NCBI GenBank assembly: GCA_965662365.1
Contig: CBFIHR010000002.1
Span: forward strand, 1-64,000
Length of the DNA: 64,000 bases
Source: CAWVWD01 sp965662365
GTDB lineage: Bacteria > Bacteroidota > Bacteroidia > Chitinophagales > Saprospiraceae
Reading direction: 5' to 3'
Position numbers and translations under genes: made by a program. The notes beneath the pieces were generated by a model. The model was not told where the DNA came from. It did not search any database and saw only the letters and a program-made list of their open reading frames with translations. How positions within the stretch are numbered: position 1 is the stretch's first letter; the number at the start of each line of letters is the position of its first letter. Of this stretch, positions 1-9,364 are shown piece after piece.

Positions 1-1
1 A

Positions 2-2353
2 AGTATTGATAAATTTAGTTTTGATGGAAAAACGGATAAAATCTTAATTGATAATCCGATTGCCTTGCTGCGAATCGGTCGGTCGTCTCAAAATGATATG
101 ACGTTGAGCGATGTTTTAAAGCCGTATTTAGAAAAGCGAAAAATTCAAATTGTCATTATTGCAACAGCGGAAGAATGGAAAATTGTCCAAGAAAAAGATA
201 GACGTTTTGCGGATTTATTTCAGACTATTCGCCTCGAAGAACCTTCGATTGAACTGGCTTCAAAAATGGTTTTGAAACAGCGAAAAGTACTGGAATTAGA
301 TCATAATTGTCAAATCGGCATACAAGCAATCAACCAACTTTTTGTCATTCAACGCAATTATTTAAAACGAAAAGCCCTGCCAGGAAGCGTGATGAAAATC
401 TTACGACAATTGGCCATAAAACATAAGTTTGGCGTAGTCGATGCCGACGAAGTTCGCACTGAATTTCAGGAGTTTAGTGGCATGCACCAAGATATTTTTG
501 ATGAAAATTATACGTTTGAAGAAAACGAAGTACACGATAAAATTGCTGCAAATTTGGTTGGTCAAAAAGCCGCCGTCGAAAGTCTAACGAACGTTATCGA
601 AATCGTTAAAGCAAAATTAAATAATCCTGATAAGCCGTTGAGTTCGTTTATGTTTATAGGCCCGACAGGTGTCGGAAAAACTCAAGCTGCTAAGGTCTTG
701 ACCGAATATTTAATGGGCGATGTCGATTCGATGATTCGTTTTGATATGAACGAGTATATTGATGCTGGTGCAGTGCAGCGTTTGACTGGTGATTACTATA
801 ATCCTGAAGGACAATTGACGGGCAAGGTGCGTTATCGTCCGTTTGGCGTTTTGCTACTCGACGAAATCGAAAAAGCGCATCCGAAAGTCCATGATTTATT
901 GTTACAAGTTTTGGACGATGGCCGATTGACGGATAGCTTGGGGCGAACGGTAGATTTTACGAATATGATTATTATTATGACCTCTAATGTCGGTGCAAGA
1001 CAAGCGTCTATGCGTTTGGGTTTTAAGACTTCGGAGCGAGATGAAACGGCGGTTTATCGTAAAGCAGTCGAAAATAAATTTCGCCCAGAATTTATTAATC
1101 GTATTGATAAAATATTGATTTTCAATCCATTAGAGCTATCGCATATTTTGAATATCGCTCGTTTGCAAATCAATGAATTGTTGCGTCGTGATGGTTTTGT
1201 ACGTCGCACTACTTTATTGAATATTTCGCAAGATGCACTGGAATGGGTTGCTAATCGTGGTTTTAATGCTCAAATGGGCGGACGTGCGTTAAAGCGTCAA
1301 ATTGAAAAGGATTTGACCGCTCTTTCGGCGGAACAATTGATTGGAACTTACACCGATAAACCGATTATTTTTGAGATTGGTTATGATAATAATCGACTGA
1401 TTCCTAATATTTTACCATTAGAATATATTGATCAATTAAGTGATAAATGGCTGCCGAAAATCCCAAATGAAAAACAAGGCAGGCGTTTTTATAGGCGATT
1501 GTTGAATGTTGTGGAAGAGATCAACGAAGATATTTTGGATTTGGAAGATGAACTCGATGACGTGATTGATACGAATTCAGAGTTGGACTGGCAGGCGTAT
1601 GCGTTCAAGGACAAAGTCGCAGAAGTCAAGCAAGTTTTACAAACGTCATTGCTTGGTTTTTCGGATAAATATTATGTTGCTCCGCCGGTGATTCCGTTTC
1701 GCTTAAAGCGAATTGGCGTAAATTTCCGTGGAAATTATAAAAACTTCAACGTACACGAACGTCAAGTGATGCAAGATAAGTTTTTCCAAAAAGATGCTTT
1801 TGAAGAGTTGCGAGAAGGCTACCGATATGGTTCAGAAGCGTTTGACCGGTTGCAATCACAGTTTTTGGAGCATTACTTAGATGTGGCTTTTTTGGATTTG
1901 GCAGCACGAGGTTTTGTCAATCAACAATCGGATGTCGTCACGATTTCGTTTGAAAGCAAAATTAATAATCAAGGCGAAGAAATGATTCAATTTCTTTTTG
2001 AGCAATATCAACGCTTGTTGAAAGCACTGGATTTAACATTTGAGATTGATAAAGAAAATAAAGCAATTACTACGGAAGGTCATGCTTTATACGATTTGCT
2101 AAAAGGCGAACATGGTATTCATTTGTTTTATTTACCGTATCAAAATCCAATTCCGATTTTTACAAAAATTAAAGCAAAAGATACTGAAATTCAACCATTT
2201 AGCGAGTTGAAAGTCATTCGTTTATACGATAAGTTTAATACAGTTACAGATTTGCGAACTGGCTTGACGAATGCTGGAGTGATGAATATCGGTGAGTTTC
2301 GTTTGTTGTTGTTTGCAGGGTTGGATTTGGATGTTCGGGAGGAGTTAGTTTGA
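2..2353 (+). CDS. ClpA/ClpB-type AAA+ ATPase with release-factor-like C-terminal domain (5' end outside window)
   Basis: The reading frame is open to the left edge, so the N-terminus and most of the first ATPase module are missing. The visible start is the end of module 1 (ERRF-like arginine-finger region, DRRFADLF, then EEPS). A complete second module follows, numbering from position 65: Walker A GPTGVGKT (about 199-206), Walker B LLLDEIEK (about 263-270), sensor-1 TSN and a ClpB-type C-terminal helical subdomain ending near 450. About 300 extra residues come next. An acidic helical stretch (about 485-520) is followed by a segment resembling domain II of peptide-chain release factors (about 620-700, with HALYDLLKGEHGIH) and then VIRLYDKFNTVTDLRTGLTN (about 717-736), which matches the RF segment that lies after the GGQ domain. 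The GGQ domain itself is absent. Known role of the family: ATP-driven protein unfolding or disaggregation. A link to translation or ribosome rescue is inference. Converges on rluF, 26 bp apart. Confidence 0.85.
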   Translation, partial: SIDKFSFDGKTDKILIDNPIALLRIGRSSQNDMTLSDVLKPYLEKRKIQIVIIATAEEWKIVQEKDRRFADLFQTIRLEEPSIELASKMVLKQRKVLELDHNCQIGIQAINQLFVIQRNYLKRKALPGSVMKILRQLAIKHKFGVVDADEVRTEFQEFSGMHQDIFDENYTFEENEVHDKIAANLVGQKAAVESLTNVIEIVKAKLNNPDKPLSSFMFIGPTGVGKTQAAKVLTEYLMGDVDSMIRFDMNEYIDAGAVQRLTGDYYNPEGQLTGKVRYRPFGVLLLDEIEKAHPKVHDLLLQVLDDGRLTDSLGRTVDFTNMIIIMTSNVGARQASMRLGFKTSERDETAVYRKAVENKFRPEFINRIDKILIFNPLELSHILNIARLQINELLRRDGFVRRTTLLNISQDALEWVANRGFNAQMGGRALKRQIEKDLTALSAEQLIGTYTDKPIIFEIGYDNNRLIPNILPLEYIDQLSDKWLPKIPNEKQGRRFYRRLLNVVEEINEDILDLEDELDDVIDTNSELDWQAYAFKDKVAEVKQVLQTSLLGFSDKYYVAPPVIPFRLKRIGVNFRGNYKNFNVHERQVMQDKFFQKDAFEELREGYRYGSEAFDRLQSQFLEHYLDVAFLDLAARGFVNQQSDVVTISFESKINNQGEEMIQFLFEQYQRLLKALDLTFEIDKENKAITTEGHALYDLLKGEHGIHLFYLPYQNPIPIFTKIKAKDTEIQPFSELKVIRLYDKFNTVTDLRTGLTNAGVMNIGEFRLLLFAGLDLDVREELV

Positions 2354-2379
2354 TTGTAATTCCTATCACGAACCACACG

Positions 2380-3087
2380 TTACACCAAATCGTCACGAAG
2401 AACACGCAATTCTTCTTTCGTCAAATCCCGCCATTTTCCCACTTTCAAATCCGCCAATTTGATGTTCATAATTCGCACCCGTTTTAAGGTCACGACTTTA
2501 TAATCAAAATACTCGCACATTCTACGAATTTGACGATTTAAACCTTGTGTTAAAATAATTTTGAATTTTTTATCATTCAATCGTTTGACATAACATTCCT
2601 TCGTCATTGTGCCTAAAATCGGAACACCTTTTCGCATTCGATACACAAAATCGTCCGTGATCGGTTTATTGACCGAAACAATATATTCCTTTTGGTGATT
2701 GTTTTCCGTCCGCAATATTTTATTCACAATATCGCCATCATTCGTCAATAAAATCAAACCCGACGACGCTTTATCCAATCGACCAACTGGAAAAATACGT
2801 TTGGGATGATTGACAAAATCAATGATATTATCCTTGTCTTTTAAGTCCGTTGTGGACGTAATTCCTGGCGGTTTATTGAGTGCGATATAAACAGATTGTG
2901 GTTTTGATTTTAATGGTTTACCATCGATTTTAACGATATCATTTTCAAACACACGATTGCCTTTTTGTGCGGTTTTATCATTGATTTTGACTCGACCGGC
3001 ATCAATCCATTTGTCAGCTTCTCGACGTGAACAAATACCTGTGCTGCTGATGTATTTATTGAGCGATATAGAATTTTCGTTGGACAT
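2380..3087 (-). CDS. rluF: 23S rRNA pseudouridine(2604) synthase RluF
   Basis: The 235-residue protein has an N-terminal S4 RNA-binding domain (about 6-60) and an RluA/RsuA-type pseudouridine synthase domain. The catalytic motif GRLDKASSGL carries the conserved Asp. RluF-specific blocks are visible: KPITDDFVYRMRKGVPILGT and QGLNRQIRRMCEYFDY. The family isomerises uridine 2604 of 23S rRNA (and U35 of tRNA-Tyr in E. coli). It starts at an ATG with SNENSISLNKYI following. Immediately upstream lies an 8-bp periodic repeat. Members of the RsuA/RluB/E/F group are close relatives, but the block pattern favours RluF. Confidence 0.9.
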   Translation of the reverse strand: MSNENSISLNKYISSTGICSRREADKWIDAGRVKINDKTAQKGNRVFENDIVKIDGKPLKSKPQSVYIALNKPPGITSTTDLKDKDNIIDFVNHPKRIFPVGRLDKASSGLILLTNDGDIVNKILRTENNHQKEYIVSVNKPITDDFVYRMRKGVPILGTMTKECYVKRLNDKKFKIILTQGLNRQIRRMCEYFDYKVVTLKRVRIMNIKLADLKVGKWRDLTKEELRVLRDDLV

Positions 3088-3097
3088 TTTTTGCGAT

Positions 3098-3121
3098 TGT
3101 TAGACTGTTGAACTGTTGAAT
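3098..3121. repeat. Octamer array (TGTTGAAY type) upstream of rluF
   Basis: Three consecutive 8-bp units of the form TGTTRRAY lie 10 bp from the rluF start codon (rluF is on the minus strand). This is one locus of the short-period intergenic arrays described in the findings. No clear opposing arm is seen here, only a weak AGTTTG/CAAACT hairpin at about 3150-3171. Confidence 0.5.
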
Positions 3122-3185
3122 TATTTTGACGAGTTTTATGCAAAAAATCAAGTTTGCGAAAGTTTCAAACTGTCGTAAAGTTCTA

Positions 3186-4298
3186 CTATTTATCAAATTT
3201 ATTCTTCACAGGATTGGCATAAATCCCTAAAAGATATTGCTTCGCATTTTCATAATCACTTTCGTTGAAAATACTTAATTTCTCATTAAAAATCGCTTGA
3301 TATTTTTCAAAATCTGCCTTTGAATAATGTGCGGCATAAGTAGCAGAATCCGCTAAAATGTCGTGAGCAACATAGTTAATTTCGTGTAATTGAAAATTTT
3401 GTTGGATGACTTTATCTAACAAATTCGTAATTGCAATCAATTGATCTTTTGGTTTTTTAATGGCTTTCAGTGCTTCCAATTTATCATTCAAAACCGTATC
3501 AAAATGAAAATGTGTTCGACCTTTATTACCTTGAATGCCCAATAACATATTTTGAACATCTTGCTGAAACGTCTTTTTGTAATTTGGATTATGTTGTTTT
3601 TCGATAAATTCCTGCGTTTTCAAAATATCACAAGGGTCAAATTCATACGTAATCGTAATCGGAATGATATTTAAGGACTGAAAATGGTCAATTAAATGAT
3701 CGCTTTTTGCCATCGACAACATTTTGATTAAACCTTGTTGTGTGCTGTCATTGCCATCTTTTGCACGACCTTCACGCTGTGCCAACCAAACCGATGCTTT
3801 ATCATTAGAAATCAAATCTTTAATATAATTCGATAAGTTCATCGAATGTTGATACAACTCTCTCGGGTTGCCTTCTCGATGTACGATAAAACTACGATTT
3901 AATTTGAAAATATAATCCGTAACTTGATGTTTTGCCAAATTGCTACCGATAGCGACCTCACAAGTTTCGATGCCATTTTCATAAAACGCCATATTTACAA
4001 AGCAAGGGTCTAAAACAATATCTCGATGGTTACAAATAAACAGATGTCGGCCGTTGAGGTTTTGGATTCCTGTGATAGTTCTCGAAGCCATACTCGACCG
4101 TTGAATCGCCAACAAAAATGGAGCAGTCAATTTTGATTGAAAATCATAAATCGAATGTACTTCGTCTTTTATTTTTAAAAAATAATTGACTAACTCAACA
4201 GGTAGGTATTGTTGCATTCCTTTGACGAAAGCGTTATTATTAAAAATTGCTTGTGTTGCCTCGAACACTTCCGAATCTTCAAAAGGTGTCGTTCTCAT
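3186..4298 (-). CDS. PlsC/GPAT-like glycerolipid acyltransferase
   Basis: The 370-residue protein carries an acyltransferase core: NHRDIVLDP (block I, His and Asp separated by five residues rather than the canonical four), the block around VHREGNPREL (block II) and WLAQREGRAKDG (block III, the substrate-binding EGR). The family transfers acyl groups to glycerol-3-phosphate or lysophosphatidate at the inner membrane. It is longer than a typical PlsC (about 240), and the 100-residue C-terminal helical tail has no assignable domain. No obvious membrane helices are seen. Substrate is not determined by the sequence. Confidence 0.75.
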   Translation of the reverse strand: MRTTPFEDSEVFEATQAIFNNNAFVKGMQQYLPVELVNYFLKIKDEVHSIYDFQSKLTAPFLLAIQRSSMASRTITGIQNLNGRHLFICNHRDIVLDPCFVNMAFYENGIETCEVAIGSNLAKHQVTDYIFKLNRSFIVHREGNPRELYQHSMNLSNYIKDLISNDKASVWLAQREGRAKDGNDSTQQGLIKMLSMAKSDHLIDHFQSLNIIPITITYEFDPCDILKTQEFIEKQHNPNYKKTFQQDVQNMLLGIQGNKGRTHFHFDTVLNDKLEALKAIKKPKDQLIAITNLLDKVIQQNFQLHEINYVAHDILADSATYAAHYSKADFEKYQAIFNEKLSIFNESDYENAKQYLLGIYANPVKNKFDK

Positions 4299-4489
4299 AT
4301 TTTATCAGTAAATTTTGAGTGACAAAGGTCGGAATTGTTTTGGAAAAAGTTGATACGTGATGAAAAATAAATAATTTACACATTCACGCCTCAAACTGGC
4401 TTGTACAAATTATCAATTTTGAATATAAATCTGAAAAGGGTTGTGGAATACTTTTCGAGTTTTGGTATTTGAGTTTATTTGCTGTCTCG

Positions 4490-6751
4490 TCAATTCGAAA
4501 AAAACGCCTGCAACTTCGGCAAAACAACCGCCACCCGTTCCTCATTCAAAACCGATTCTGTTTCTTTCTTCGTCGCAGTCACCTGCCCTTTTTTAGCCAA
4601 ATCCATCATTTTCTGCCGTTCATTCGTATCAAAATCAGAGAATGTTCGACGCAAGAGCGGCAAAATATCATTGAATTTATCCATCGGTAATTGCTTTACC
4701 CAGCTATCTAAAATATTCCAAAGCGAATGATTATAAATCAACAACAAACCGCTGCCGTGCAAGAAACCTTCAATCCATTGTGCCGCACTCGTAATATCTC
4801 GACTAAGCGACAACGCAAACGCCATTTTCTCGCCAGTTTTTTCAATGGTCAAAATACTTCTGTCCGATAAAATCCGAATTGCACCACCAGCTATTTTTCC
4901 ATTAATCGAGGCATTATCGGCAATTTGCGATAAGGTTTTATGCCAGTTTTCTAAATAAAAATCATTGTCCAATAAGGAAATTGAGCGATTTGTCGCTTGT
5001 AATAATTCAAAAACTTCATTCGCTGCATCGTCATCGACATTCTGACAAGCGGAAGGCAAACCGATAAAAATTCGTGGCAAAATCTGATTCACGACCAACT
5101 CAATACTCGACAAGTCAATCTTCCGAACTGTTCCATAACGCAGCTTTTTGACCAAAATCGGTAGTGTTCGCATTAAGTCCAAAACATCCTTTGTCACCGC
5201 TGATTTATCTTTAACTAACTTGACCAAATACGGCAACGCACCTTGTAAATCCGCATCAATTGCAGCATCTAATAAAGCCGACAATTTCGCCAATTCTTCT
5301 GCTTCAAAAGCCTGTTTTCTAATCGAATTCGTCGCTGCCGATTCGACCGTATTTCCCCACATTCCAGCTTCGATAATCGCCAATGGAAAACGGACTTTCC
5401 ATTTTAATTTCCAATTTTCGTGAAACGAACCTTGTTTTTGCCCACGAATTACCTGTGGTTTTCCCCAATCAATGCCCAAAATATTCAAGCGATGCAATAA
5501 CAAACTTGCAATTGTATGAGTATCTTTTCTTAAATCTAATTCCTTTGTAACCGATTCCACCGCTTGATATTCCTTACTCAAACGAGCTTTTTTGACCAGT
5601 GCTTCCAAATCTTTTTGCAACGGCACAACAGGCACTTTTTCCGAAACTTTGCCCATCGCATCACCGATGATTAATTTCTCTCGAATTAATTCCATCGGTT
5701 CATCGTAACCGCCACAAAAAATTGTTTTTGCCGCTTCGTCCATTTCTGAAATCCCAGCGATAGGCAACCCTCGCAAGGCTGCCAAAGTTTCCGCCAAACG
5801 CACCGCTTCGATAATATGAGCCGAAGACGCATCTAAATCCTCTTTTCGTAAGAATTTTGCGACCTTCGTCATCCAACGAATTACGACATCTTTCCGATTA
5901 GAAAACAGCATTTTGTACCAAGCAGGCGACAAAATACCTGCTCCATAACCCGAAGCGTAAGACAAGCGTTCGTACGTCCACGGAATCCAAGTCGTTTCCG
6001 TTTTTACTTTTTTAATTCCTTTCAAAATTGCATTGTCCCCACTGACTTTGAACGATTTATAATCCTCCAAAACTGGAGCATGAAACGCACCACAAACCAC
6101 CGCTACTTTATCGTAATCTTTGACTGCTTTTCGCAAAACCTTCCTCATGTAGGCTTCCCGCATCTGTTCCCGAGGTTCGGGCGTTTTTTTGATTTCTGAT
6201 CTTAACGCCGACATCATTTCCACAATGGCAGGAAAAATTTCCTCCGCATTTTCGTTTTGCTCAAACGTCACTTCCCACCAACGTTCGCTATCCTCATAAC
6301 CAGCCAATTTTCCCAAAAATCCCAATGGATCACGAGCTAATATTATATCCTCTTCTGACTGTTCGCTTTCGGCTAATGTATCATCAATAAAATCTAAAAC
6401 CAGTTGTTTATCACCACTTTCTTCTTTTTCCGCATCTAAAGAAAAATGAAACGATTGCGGCAAATCCATAAACTGAATCGGAATCCCACGTTCTGCAGCC
6501 CAATTCATCGCCACCCATTCGGGCGAAAAATCTGCAAAAGGAAAATAAGCCGCTTGTCGCAAATCCTTTGGATTATACGTCAAAATCGCAACAGGCGGTT
6601 TTAAATCTTTATCAATAATATATTTTATCGCTTTCTCCGCATCAGGCGGCCCTTCCACCAACAACACATCAGGTTGATAAATTTCCAACGCTTTTTTTAG
6701 GCTCTTCGCCGAACCTGGTCCGTGATGTCGTATGCCGAATATTTGGTGCAT
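4490..6751 (-). CDS. DUF5682 family protein (TraB/ChaN/EreA-like fold)
   Basis: The 753-residue protein opens with the signature IRHHGPGSAKSL and DVLLVEGPPDAEKA, then PPVAILTYNP and FPFADFSPEWVAMNWA, all hallmarks of DUF5682. This is a relative of the ChaN/EreA/TraB-like superfamily, in which conserved His/Glu residues suggest a metal-dependent hydrolase. The N-terminal 250 residues hold the motifs, including a late VVCGAFHAPVLE block. The C-terminal 480 residues are helical and undefined. In other genomes this family is usually encoded beside a MoxR AAA+ ATPase and VWA proteins. Here neither is adjacent, so it is an orphan copy. Activity unknown. Confidence 0.8.
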   Translation of the reverse strand: MHQIFGIRHHGPGSAKSLKKALEIYQPDVLLVEGPPDAEKAIKYIIDKDLKPPVAILTYNPKDLRQAAYFPFADFSPEWVAMNWAAERGIPIQFMDLPQSFHFSLDAEKEESGDKQLVLDFIDDTLAESEQSEEDIILARDPLGFLGKLAGYEDSERWWEVTFEQNENAEEIFPAIVEMMSALRSEIKKTPEPREQMREAYMRKVLRKAVKDYDKVAVVCGAFHAPVLEDYKSFKVSGDNAILKGIKKVKTETTWIPWTYERLSYASGYGAGILSPAWYKMLFSNRKDVVIRWMTKVAKFLRKEDLDASSAHIIEAVRLAETLAALRGLPIAGISEMDEAAKTIFCGGYDEPMELIREKLIIGDAMGKVSEKVPVVPLQKDLEALVKKARLSKEYQAVESVTKELDLRKDTHTIASLLLHRLNILGIDWGKPQVIRGQKQGSFHENWKLKWKVRFPLAIIEAGMWGNTVESAATNSIRKQAFEAEELAKLSALLDAAIDADLQGALPYLVKLVKDKSAVTKDVLDLMRTLPILVKKLRYGTVRKIDLSSIELVVNQILPRIFIGLPSACQNVDDDAANEVFELLQATNRSISLLDNDFYLENWHKTLSQIADNASINGKIAGGAIRILSDRSILTIEKTGEKMAFALSLSRDITSAAQWIEGFLHGSGLLLIYNHSLWNILDSWVKQLPMDKFNDILPLLRRTFSDFDTNERQKMMDLAKKGQVTATKKETESVLNEERVAVVLPKLQAFFSN

Positions 6752-6865
6752 GATTTTGGTGATTAGTGATTGGTAGGCTGCGTTTTAGTGCGAATTTACG
6801 AGGAAAATAGGAATGATTGGAAAGAAAAATTAAAAACTTTCGGAAATTTCAGAACCCAATAAAAC

Positions 6866-6899
6866 TTCCGTCATACTTGCGAAGGCAGGTATGACGGAA
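6866..6899. repeat. REP-like palindrome, GTCAT-type
   Basis: Inverted repeat with arms TTCCGTCATAC and GTATGACGGAA around a short loop, between the DUF5682 gene and the M16 peptidase gene. Variants of the same GTCATTC..GAATGAC palindrome occur at 17678-17707, 24071-24098 and 49962-49992, with a half copy near 52531-52544. Confidence 0.75.
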
Positions 6900-6936
6900 A
6901 TGTGTTTGATTTTTTAGTTGGTGAAGTCAATTATAT

Positions 6937-8205
6937 CTATTCCTCCTCTTCTTCCTCATATTCATATTCACCATTTGCTTGATAAATCAATAACGAACAA
7001 TTTTCTTTTGTAAAAATGGTTTGTGCTTGTGATTGAATGTCTTCAACAGTTACAGCTTGATAGCTTTTGGCTTCGTCGTTGATCAAATCGGCATTTCCCA
7101 ATAGCTCGAAATAGGCCAAATTCATCGCTTTGTTAAGGACATTCAACTCCGAAAACACTAAGGTACTTTCTGCTTTATTTTTGATTTTTTGTAATTCTGT
7201 TTTAGAAAGTTGTTGTGTTTTTAACAATTCCAACTCTTGCCAAATTGCAGCTTCGGCTTGTTCGATTGTAACGCCATCAGCAGGTTTTCCTTCGATAACT
7301 AATAATCCTGGGTCGATTGTACCGGTGATGTAACAATCAATTTCGGAGAACAATTCTTGTTCTTTTAATAGCTTTCGGTATAAGCGAGAGGATTGTCCAT
7401 TACATAAAATATCGGAAATCAAATCGACAGCATAATAATTTGGCGAAAGCCTATCTGGAATATGAAAAGCAAAGTGTATCGAGTCGACAGGAACGGCGGC
7501 ACGATGTATTTTTTTGCGATAAGTCGTCTGTGTCGGTTCTTGTGGCAATTCTCTTTTTGCAATATTTCCTTTCGGAATATCGCCAAACCATTTTTCCGCT
7601 AAGGCTTTGACTTGCGTCAAATTGCAGTTTCCTGAAACGACGATAATCGCATTATTCGGACGATAAAATTTATTATAAAAATCTTTGACTTCCGTCAAAT
7701 TTGCTTCCTCAACGTGTTCAGGAATCAAGCCGATTGTTGGCCAGCGGTACGGATGTTTGGCGTAAGCCAAATCTAATAAATGATGCCAAACATCGCCATA
7801 AGGTTGATTCAAACAAGTTTCCTTAAATTCTTCGACGACGACTTTTCGTTGTTTATTGAGTGATTTTTCGGTGATGTTTAGGCCGTGCATTCTATCAGAT
7901 TCCAACCAAAAAGCCGTTTCTAAGTTTTCGGCAGGTAAATGATTATAAAAGTTGGTGACATCGCTATTGGTAAAGGCGTTATTTTCACCTCCTGCCAACT
8001 GAATCGGCATATCAAAATTGGGTACATTCAAAGAGCCTTCAAACATCAAATGCTCGAATAAGTGTGCAAATCCTGTGCGTTGTGGCATTTCGTCTTTTGC
8101 ACCGACATTATACAAAACGTTCATGGCAACCATCGGCGTACTATCGTCTTGATGCACCAAAAAACGTAATCCATTATTTAATATAAAACGTTGATATTTA
8201 ATCAT
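6937..8205 (-). CDS. M16 family zinc metallopeptidase (insulinase/processing-protease type)
   Basis: The 422-residue protein has the inverted zinc motif HLFEHLMF (HxxEH) in the first 60 residues, with a downstream conserved acidic region (KVVVEEFKE), and a second M16_C domain from about residue 165 (YRPNNAIIVVSGN). It is a full-length single-chain M16 protein of the type that in other bacteria works with a non-catalytic M16 partner, which is not adjacent here. There is no convincing signal peptide. The C-terminus is a run of glutamates (YEYEEEEEE). Start ATG at MIKYQRFILNNG. Confidence 0.88.
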   Translation of the reverse strand: MIKYQRFILNNGLRFLVHQDDSTPMVAMNVLYNVGAKDEMPQRTGFAHLFEHLMFEGSLNVPNFDMPIQLAGGENNAFTNSDVTNFYNHLPAENLETAFWLESDRMHGLNITEKSLNKQRKVVVEEFKETCLNQPYGDVWHHLLDLAYAKHPYRWPTIGLIPEHVEEANLTEVKDFYNKFYRPNNAIIVVSGNCNLTQVKALAEKWFGDIPKGNIAKRELPQEPTQTTYRKKIHRAAVPVDSIHFAFHIPDRLSPNYYAVDLISDILCNGQSSRLYRKLLKEQELFSEIDCYITGTIDPGLLVIEGKPADGVTIEQAEAAIWQELELLKTQQLSKTELQKIKNKAESTLVFSELNVLNKAMNLAYFELLGNADLINDEAKSYQAVTVEDIQSQAQTIFTKENCSLLIYQANGEYEYEEEEEE

Positions 8206-8220
8206 TTATAACAATTAGTA

Positions 8221-8250
8221 GGCATCGGATGCACTGAAGGTGTCCGACAC
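8221..8250. repeat. Imperfect palindrome upstream of the M16 gene
   Basis: GGCATCGGATGCAC and GTGTCCGACAC form an imperfect inverted repeat around a short loop in the 5' flank of the M16 gene. It looks like another member of the mixed set of REP-like palindromes in this window. Confidence 0.35.
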
Positions 8251-8276
8251 TTTTTTAAATTAATTTACAATGTTCT

Positions 8277-8314
8277 CAAAAAAAAAGGAACTACCCAAAT
8301 TCTGGGTAGTTCCT
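8277..8314 (-). terminator. Rho-independent terminator of the T9SS cargo gene
   Basis: Perfect 12-bp stem AGGAACTACCCA / TGGGTAGTTCCT with a 5-nt loop (8286-8314). On the minus strand it is followed by a run of Ts (8277-8286 on the plus strand are As). It lies about 50 bp after the stop codon of the gene at 8366-9091. Confidence 0.85.
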
Positions 8315-8365
8315 CTTGTAAATAAAGTTTTCAATACAGCAAAACTGCTGCCTGAAAACTAAATT

Positions 8366-9091
8366 TTACTGTACGATTAATTTTTCAGTGATAGTTGCAC
8401 CTTCTGCATTTCTCAAAGTGATAAAGTAAACGCCAGCAGTCATTTCACCTCTTTCGATATTTACGAAATCTGTGTTGATATTGTTTTGAGTGCGAATAAC
8501 TTGACCAGTTAAGTTAGTGATAACCATGTCAAAAGTTTCGTTATTCGGGTTGTCAAAACGTAAAGCAGTACGCTCAACCATTGGATTCGGAGCGATAGTA
8601 ACCTCGCCTTCGAACTTAACATCGTTTGTAGAAGTACCACAAGCTGCTAAATCAGCAATTGTAAACAAGAAGTTGTCACAACCAGCAGTTGCAGGATCAT
8701 TATCTGCTTTTCCTTCAGAGTCCCAAGGAGCAGCTGAATCTGCAGGCCCTTGATTGAAAACACACTGTATGTCAACTAAAGAAGCGGCGTCTGTCAAACC
8801 GTAATAAGCATAATCGACTTCTAAAGTGAATACGTCACTCCCGTCATTTGATGCTGTTACCGCATTGGCAGCGTCCCAATCTACTCCTGAAGACCATCCG
8901 TTTGCACCTGAGTGAAAACCAATTTCTGTCATACCTGATAAATCACCTGGAGCATCAGGACAGTTTTGTGAATAGTCGAAAGTGATACGAACGGTATCTC
9001 CATTAAGACAAGCGGTAGCACCGCTGATTTGAGCAAATGAAGCGGTCGCAAAAGCTGCGATCATCGCTAAAGTCATGTAAATTTTTCTCAT
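8366..9091 (-). CDS. Secreted protein with T9SS type A C-terminal sorting domain
   Basis: The start is placed at the ATG at 9091 (MRKIYMTLAMIAAFATASFAQ, a clean Sec signal peptide cut after FAQ). The longer frame adds 19 residues of unlikely character. The mature part (about 20-165) is acidic, Cys-containing and of unknown fold, possibly a carbohydrate-binding-like beta domain. The last 75 residues are a typical T9SS sorting domain: IAPNPMVERTALRF, TNLTGQVIRTQ, AGVYFITLRN, ending EKLIVQ. Such proteins are exported through the outer membrane and attached to the surface or released. It has its own strong terminator and is monocistronic. Confidence 0.85.
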   Translation of the reverse strand: MRKIYMTLAMIAAFATASFAQISGATACLNGDTVRITFDYSQNCPDAPGDLSGMTEIGFHSGANGWSSGVDWDAANAVTASNDGSDVFTLEVDYAYYGLTDAASLVDIQCVFNQGPADSAAPWDSEGKADNDPATAGCDNFLFTIADLAACGTSTNDVKFEGEVTIAPNPMVERTALRFDNPNNETFDMVITNLTGQVIRTQNNINTDFVNIERGEMTAGVYFITLRNAEGATITEKLIVQ

Positions 9092-9276
9092 AATTTGTAT
9101 TAATTTTAATAAATGTGTAAAATAAAATATATAATTTACAAAAAGCAAATGTGTTTAAAAAAGATTATTAATCCAAATAGTTATGCTAAAATTTTATCTA
9201 TTTTAATGAAAAGATAGAATTTCAGAGATTTTCTATTTTTACTAATAGAAACATCTTAAAAACACTCAAGATGTGA

Positions 9277-9284
9277 TACATTTG
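9277..9284 (+). promoter_or_regulatory. Candidate promoter (-7 element) of the acyltransferase-dapB unit
   Basis: TACATTTG is a perfect match to the Bacteroidota -7 element TAnnTTTG. The upstream TTTG element is weak. Predicted transcript start is near 9290, about 75 nt before the ATG at 9365. Confidence 0.4.
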
Positions 9285-9364
9285 CATTGCGTTTTGATTA
9301 ATTAATCGATTGATTAGACGAATATATATGTTTGAATTAGACAATTAAATAATAAAATTTTACA

